33,046 nt of DNA. It comes from JANNMJ01 sp031426455. GTDB lineage: Bacteria; Bacteroidota; Bacteroidia; Cytophagales; Hymenobacteraceae. Below are positions 29,059-33,046 of this stretch, piece after piece. The stretch spans positions 1 to 33,046 of the forward strand of contig JANPLI010000169.1 in NCBI GenBank assembly GCA_031426455.1, written 5' to 3'. The notes below the pieces were generated by a model. It did no database searches and was not told the DNA's origin. It saw only the letters and a program-made list of their open reading frames with translations. Numbering within the stretch: position 1 is the first letter of the stretch; every line of letters starts with the position of its first letter. The translations under genes were made by a program, and so were the position numbers.

Positions 29059-30807
29059 ATGACTGACTTACCCGTTTTGCCTTCGTCTGCTCCGGCGGTT
29101 GTGCCACCCCCCGCCCGTTCGCGCCGCGCGCAGGACTTGCTGACGTTTGCCGTCACGGTAGCGGCCGTCGTGTTCCTGAATTTCCTGGCCGCGCAGCTTT
29201 TCTTTCGCCTCGACCTGACCGCCGACAAGCGTTATTCCATCGCGCCGGCCACGCGCCAGGTGCTGCGGAAACTGCCCGATGTGGTGTATGTGGAAGTGTA
29301 CCTGGAAGGCCAGTTTCCGCCCGGCTTCAAGCGGTTGCAAAACGCCATCCGCGAGACGCTGGAAGAGTTTCGGGCCACGGCGGGCGCCAATATCGAATAC
29401 AAGTTCGTGGACCCCAGCGCCAACCCGGATGCCAGCTCGCGCAACGAGTTCTACCAGCAACTCGCCAAGCTGGGCCTCCAGCCCACCAACCTGGTGGCGA
29501 TGGAAGACGGCAAGCGCGTCGAGAAAATCATCTTCCCGGGCGCCGTCGTGCGCTACGGCGAGCAGTCGGAATCGGTGCTGCTGCTCAAGGGCAACCAGAG
29601 CCTCCCCGCCGAGGTGCGCCTGAACCAGAGCATCGAAGGCGTGGAATACGAGCTGGTGGCCGCCATCCGCCGCCTGACGCAGGCGCGCCGCCGCCGCATC
29701 GCCTTCACCGAGGGCCACGGCGAACTGCCGGTGACCGAAGTGGCCGACGCAATGGGTTCGCTGCAACGTTATTACGACGTGACGCGCCTCGACCTGAACG
29801 CTGCTACGGCCACCGCTACGACGCTCGACACGGCCCTGGCCGCGCTCGTCATTGCCCGGCCTACGGTGCCGTTTGGGTCGCGCGCGCAGTACGCCCTCGA
29901 CCAGTTCGTGATGCGCGGCGGCAAGGTGCTGTTCGCCCTCGACGGGGTGCGCGCCGAGCTGGATTCCATCGGCCCGAACGGCACCTATGCCTTTCCGCAG
30001 GAAAGCGGCTTGGCCGAGCTGCTCTTCAAGTGGGGTGCCCGCGTGAACCCCGACCTGGTGCAGGACCAGATGAGCCGCTCGATTCCGATGGTGACCGGCA
30101 TCGTCGGGAATGCGCCCCAAACCCAGCTGGTACCCTGGCGCTACTTTCCGATCCTGAACACGTTCAGCCAGCACCCCGCCGTGCGCAACCTCGACGTGGT
30201 GACGGGCACCTTCATTTCGTCCGTCGATACCATCGCTTCCGCCGCCGACATCCGCAAAACGGTGTTGGTCAGTACGTCGCGGTTTTCGCGGATCCGTAAC
30301 GCACCCATCCGCCTCAACTACAACGAGGCCCGCGCCGAGGTCAATCCGCGCGCCTTTACGCAGGGGCCGCTGCCGGTGGCCGTGCTGCTGGAGGGGCGTT
30401 TCACGTCGCTGTACAAAAACCGGATCGTGCCCACTTCGCCGCTGAAGAAGACCTTTATCGAGCAAAGTCCGCCCTCACGGCTGATCGTCATCGGCGACGG
30501 CGACATCCTGCGCAACGAAATCGATAAGAAAACCCAGCGCCCGCGCGCCCTGGGCTTCGACCGCTTCGCGGGCGTCCAGTTCGCCAACCGCGACCTGCTG
30601 CAAAACAGTATGGATTACCTGCTCGACGAATCGGACCTGCTGACGGTGCGGACCAAGGAAATCGTCATTCGGCCGCTGGATAAGCCGCGCGTTCAGGCCC
30701 ACCGCACCGGCTGGCAACTGCTGAACACGGTGGTGCCGCTGGCGCTGCTCGGCCTGTTCGGGCTGGCGCGCTTCTGGGTGCGCCGCCGGAAGTACGAGTC
30801 GGGGTAG
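29059..30807 (+). CDS. gldG: Gliding-motility-associated protein GldG
   Basis: A 582-residue protein with one N-terminal membrane helix (about 28-46, LLTFAVTVAAVVFLNFLAAQLFF), a large periplasmic domain of the ABC-type uncharacterised (DUF4350/GldG) kind, and a C-terminal helix (LLNTVVPLALLGLFGLARFWV). Landmarks are LTADKRYSIAPATRQVLRKLPDVVYVEVYLEGQFPPGFKRLQNAIRETLEEF, IAFTEGHGELPVTEV and VIGDGDILRNEID. It works with GldA and GldF. The reading frame is intact, and ATG 29059 matches family starts. Confidence 0.93.
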   Translation: MTDLPVLPSSAPAVVPPPARSRRAQDLLTFAVTVAAVVFLNFLAAQLFFRLDLTADKRYSIAPATRQVLRKLPDVVYVEVYLEGQFPPGFKRLQNAIRETLEEFRATAGANIEYKFVDPSANPDASSRNEFYQQLAKLGLQPTNLVAMEDGKRVEKIIFPGAVVRYGEQSESVLLLKGNQSLPAEVRLNQSIEGVEYELVAAIRRLTQARRRRIAFTEGHGELPVTEVADAMGSLQRYYDVTRLDLNAATATATTLDTALAALVIARPTVPFGSRAQYALDQFVMRGGKVLFALDGVRAELDSIGPNGTYAFPQESGLAELLFKWGARVNPDLVQDQMSRSIPMVTGIVGNAPQTQLVPWRYFPILNTFSQHPAVRNLDVVTGTFISSVDTIASAADIRKTVLVSTSRFSRIRNAPIRLNYNEARAEVNPRAFTQGPLPVAVLLEGRFTSLYKNRIVPTSPLKKTFIEQSPPSRLIVIGDGDILRNEIDKKTQRPRALGFDRFAGVQFANRDLLQNSMDYLLDESDLLTVRTKEIVIRPLDKPRVQAHRTGWQLLNTVVPLALLGLFGLARFWVRRRKYESG

Positions 30808-30811
30808 CCCG

Positions 30812-30955
30812 GTGTAGCCAGGGGCGATTGTGAGTCTTGAACGCGCCCCGAAGCAACCAAGCCGCGAAGCGGCAAGGGCGAAGGAAATAGAAACCGTTGT
30901 TCCAAACCAATAAAATCAAGGGTGCATCGCTTCGGGGCGGAGCCCCTAGCTACAC
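30812..30955. mobile_element. Miniature inverted-repeat element abutting the DUF4340 start codon
   Basis: Terminal inverted repeats GTGTAGCCAGGGGC (30812-30825) and GCCCCTAGCTACAC (30942-30955) match at 13 of 14 bases. A second inner pair is CGCCCCGAAGC (30844-30854) and GCTTCGGGGCG (30929-30939). A small GCCGCGAAGCGGC hairpin lies at 30861. The left end starts four bases after the gldG stop and the right end touches the ATG at 30956. It has no coding capacity. The TAGCCCC/GGGGCTA motifs resemble those in the element at 13914. Confidence 0.65.
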
Positions 30956-31939
30956 ATGAACCGTCGCACTTACATCCTCCTCGCCTTGCTCGTCGCGCTG
31001 GCTGCCGGCACTTACTGGCTCAGTGCCCGCCGCGCCGGCTCCCTGTCCACCCTCAGCGCCGACGCCACCACGTTCAGCATTGCTGATACTACTGCCGTCG
31101 ATAAGGTCTTCCTTGCTTACAAGAACGGCCAGCAGCACACGCTGACCCGTGCGGCGCGCGCCTACTGGCGCCTCGACGGTAAGTACGACGTGCGCCCAGA
31201 CCACATCAAAAACTTGCTCGAAACCCTGAAACGGATGGAGGTACAGGCCCCCGTGCCGCGCGCCGCCCGCAACTCGGTGGTGCGCGGGCTGGCCACCAAC
31301 GGCGTGAAAGTGGAGGTTTACCAACACGGCGAGCTGGCGAAAACCTTTTATGTAGGCGGCACCACCCAGGACGAGCTGGGCACTTTTATGATTCTGGAAG
31401 GCTCGGAGCAGCCCTACATCGTCCACATTCCCGGCTTCAACGGTTTTTTGACTTCGCGCTTCAAGGCCGATGCCCGTACCTGGCGGCAGGTGCCCGTTTT
31501 CGCGACCCCGCGCCCGCTGCTCGAAAGCGTGGAGGTAGCGCGCCGGGGCAAGCCGGATTCGTCGGTGATGCTGCGCGCCACGCCGACGGGTTTTTTGATC
31601 GATGGCCACCCGGAGGCAGATACCAGCCGGACCCGGTTCTACGCCGCGCTGTACGGCCGCATTTTCGGCCAGCAATTTCTGGCGCCCGACGAAAGCAAGC
31701 CTTTCGACTCGCTGCTTCGGCAGCCGGCGCCCTACGTGATCACGGTGCGTACGCGCGGCGTAGCCCGGCCCGACCGGATTCAGCTCTGGCCGCTGCCCGG
31801 TAATCTCAATAGCCTGCTGGGGCGCACCGACCGCGATTCCGCCGAAGTGATGATAGTGCAGCGCTACGCCTTCGACAAGCTGCTGGTACGGCCCGAAGAC
31901 TTCCGGCGCGGCGCTGCCAAGCGCCTGCTGATCGACTAG
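30956..31939 (+). CDS. DUF4340 domain-containing protein
   Basis: A 327-residue protein with an N-terminal membrane anchor (TYILLALLVALAAGTYWL) and a DUF4340-like periplasmic body: FSIADTTAVDKVFLAYKNGQQHTLTRAARAYWRLDGKYDVRPDHIKNLLETLKRMEVQAPVP, then KTFYVGGTTQDELGTFMILEGSEQPYIVHIPGFNGFLTSRF. DUF4340 proteins commonly sit next to GldG-like and ABC-type gliding genes and probably act with them; exact function is unknown. The start is directly at the right end of the inverted-repeat element. dnaN follows after its own promoter. Confidence 0.88.
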   Translation: MNRRTYILLALLVALAAGTYWLSARRAGSLSTLSADATTFSIADTTAVDKVFLAYKNGQQHTLTRAARAYWRLDGKYDVRPDHIKNLLETLKRMEVQAPVPRAARNSVVRGLATNGVKVEVYQHGELAKTFYVGGTTQDELGTFMILEGSEQPYIVHIPGFNGFLTSRFKADARTWRQVPVFATPRPLLESVEVARRGKPDSSVMLRATPTGFLIDGHPEADTSRTRFYAALYGRIFGQQFLAPDESKPFDSLLRQPAPYVITVRTRGVARPDRIQLWPLPGNLNSLLGRTDRDSAEVMIVQRYAFDKLLVRPEDFRRGAAKRLLID

Positions 31940-31973
31940 GCCTCGCGGCTAGGCCCGACGCATTCGCCCGAAG

Positions 31974-31981
31974 TACCTTTG
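31974..31981 (+). promoter_or_regulatory. -7 promoter box (TACCTTTG) of dnaN
   Basis: A perfect TAnnTTTG match, 53 bases before the dnaN ATG, in the short gap after the DUF4340 stop. The T8 tract between it and the ATG may act as leader sequence. Confidence 0.5.
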
Positions 31982-32034
31982 TCGGCCAACCCACCCAGTG
32001 TTTTTTTTCGCCGTCCGGCCCGCTTTCCCCTCCA

Positions 32035-33046
32035 ATGAAATTCATCGTTTCTTCTTCGGCCCTGCTCAAGCAGCTCCAGCTCATCAACGGCGTGGTGGCC
32101 TCGAACCCGGTGGTGCCGATTCTGGCCAACTACCTCTTTGAAGTGGCCGATTCGAAGCTCACGATTACGGCTTCGGACCTGGAAACCACGATGATGACTG
32201 AGCTGGCCGTCGAAGCCCGCGACGCGGGTCGCATCGCCGCGCCGGCGCGCATCCTGCTCGACACGCTCAAGAACTTGCCCGACCAGCCGGTCACGTTCAC
32301 CATCGACGAGGAGACGTACACCATTGAAATCTCGTCGGCCAACGGCCGCTATCGCCTTTCCGGCGAGAATGCCACCGACTTCCCGCGCGTGCCCGCCGTG
32401 AAGGCCACCACCACGCTGGAGCTGCCGTCGTCGTCGCTGGCGCGCGCCATCAACAAGACGCTCTTCGCCGCTTCGACCGACGAGCTGCGCCCCGCGATGA
32501 CGGGTATTCTGATTCAGATTGCGGAAGACAATCAGCTCACGTTCGTGGCCACTGACGGCCACCGGCTGCTGCGCTACCGCCGCTTCGATACGGCCACCGG
32601 CCAGCAGGGTAACGTGATTGTGCCGCGCAAGGCATTCAACCTGCTGAAATCGTCGCTGCCCGCCGAAAACACGGTGGTGAAAATGGAGTTCAGCCAGCAG
32701 AACGCCTACTTCGCCTTCGATCATCTGCGGATGATCTGCCGCCTGATCGACGAGCGTTACCCGGACTACGAGAATGTGATTCCGCAGCGCAACCCCAACA
32801 AACTGCTCATCGACCGCGCCGATTTGCTGGCGTCCGTCAAGCGGATCTCGATCTACGCCAACAAAACCACCCACCAGGTGCGCCTGCGCCTGGCCACCGC
32901 CGAGCTGCACGTCTCGGCCGAAGACCTCGACTTCTCCAACGAAGCCAACGAGCGCCTGACGTGCCAGTACGAAGGCGAGCCGATGGAGATCGGCTTCAAT
33001 GCCCGCTTCCTCACCGAGATGCTCGCCAACCTCGACGCCCCCGAAG
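32035..33046 (+). CDS. dnaN: DNA polymerase III beta sliding clamp, partial (3' end outside window)
   Basis: The first 337 codons of the beta sliding clamp, the ring that tethers DNA polymerase III to template DNA; about 35 residues are missing at the window end. It begins MKFIVSSSALLKQLQLINGVVASNPVVPIL, typical of Bacteroidota. ASDLETTMMTEL, LSGENATDFPRVP, TDELRPAMTGILIQI, ATDGHRLLRYRR, DERYPDYENVIPQ and a final FNARFLTEMLANLDAPE confirm all three clamp domains in order. The frame is intact. Close association of gldG, DUF4340 and dnaN is a recurring Bacteroidota order. Confidence 0.97.
   Translation, partial: MKFIVSSSALLKQLQLINGVVASNPVVPILANYLFEVADSKLTITASDLETTMMTELAVEARDAGRIAAPARILLDTLKNLPDQPVTFTIDEETYTIEISSANGRYRLSGENATDFPRVPAVKATTTLELPSSSLARAINKTLFAASTDELRPAMTGILIQIAEDNQLTFVATDGHRLLRYRRFDTATGQQGNVIVPRKAFNLLKSSLPAENTVVKMEFSQQNAYFAFDHLRMICRLIDERYPDYENVIPQRNPNKLLIDRADLLASVKRISIYANKTTHQVRLRLATAELHVSAEDLDFSNEANERLTCQYEGEPMEIGFNARFLTEMLANLDAPE

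Noticed and set aside
29068..30465. 465-codon minus-strand ORF opposite gldG
   Set aside because: It is a GC-driven shadow frame of His/Gln/Arg-rich composition opposite a well-supported gldG.

Overview
The window is chromosomal DNA from a high-GC member of the Bacteroidota, most likely the Cytophagales/Hymenobacter group (inferred from content, not searched). The evidence is the GldA-GldF-GldG gliding ABC transporter followed by a DUF4340 protein and dnaN, a type IX secretion C-terminal sorting domain, tandem FKBP-type lipoproteins beside a DHH phosphoesterase and ndk, and -7 promoter boxes of the Bacteroidota type TAnnTTTG. Most genes are housekeeping or envelope genes at GC-rich composition. 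The exception is a clearly AT-rich island at about 17.1-18.2 kb.

Layout. 0-7 kb (minus strand): a DUF6766 membrane protein, an FkbM-type methyltransferase, a secreted SUMF1-fold protein with a T9SS tail, HldD (LPS heptose epimerase) and a TlpA-like thioredoxin protein. 7.3-11.1 kb (plus): a BtuF-like lipoprotein and BtuC-like permease, a QueD/PTPS-family enzyme and LpxB. 11.2-16.3 kb (minus): DHH phosphoesterase, three FKBP-type prolyl isomerases and ClpX. 16.5-17.1 kb: ndk with a clear terminator. 17.1-19.6 kb: a scarred polymorphic-toxin region with an NTF2-fold immunity gene, a small lipoprotein gene, an ankyrin-repeat gene, C-terminal remnants of other genes at the junctions, and a frameshifted Rhs core fragment. 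19.6-22.8 kb: a TPR protein (minus), EtfB/EtfA and a bifunctional-nuclease/UVR protein. 22.9-25.5 kb (minus): MlaE, MlaF and an Rpn-family nuclease. 25.6-27.2 kb: an SDR oxidoreductase and a DUF2807 lipoprotein. 27.3-33.0 kb: gldA, gldF, gldG, a DUF4340 gene and dnaN, which runs off the end.

The most unusual feature is distributed. At least a dozen intergenic gaps are filled by short tandem arrays, mostly with an exact 7-base period, often as two facing arms (sense array, short spacer, reverse-complement array). The unit differs between loci (for example GCGAGGT, CATTCCT, ATTGTTC, CAAAAAC, GGGTTTA, CCAGAAA), but the period and the placement recur. Several arrays run up to a start codon or supply the stop codon of the neighbouring gene (SUMF1-like gene, two FKBP genes, gldA). 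They lie inside apparent operons (etfB-etfA, gldA-gldF, mlaE-mlaF). Two further small inverted-repeat elements, at 13.9-14.05 kb inside such an array and at 30.8-30.95 kb abutting a start codon, look like miniature mobile elements.

Functionally the window is dominated by the envelope: LPS (HldD, LpxB), phospholipid or hydrophobic transport (MlaEF), gliding/T9SS (Gld proteins, T9SS cargo), periplasmic folding (FKBPs, TlpA-like) and toxin immunity. Core functions (ClpX, Ndk, DnaN, ETF) are interspersed. No tRNA, rRNA, CRISPR array or intact transposase gene was seen.
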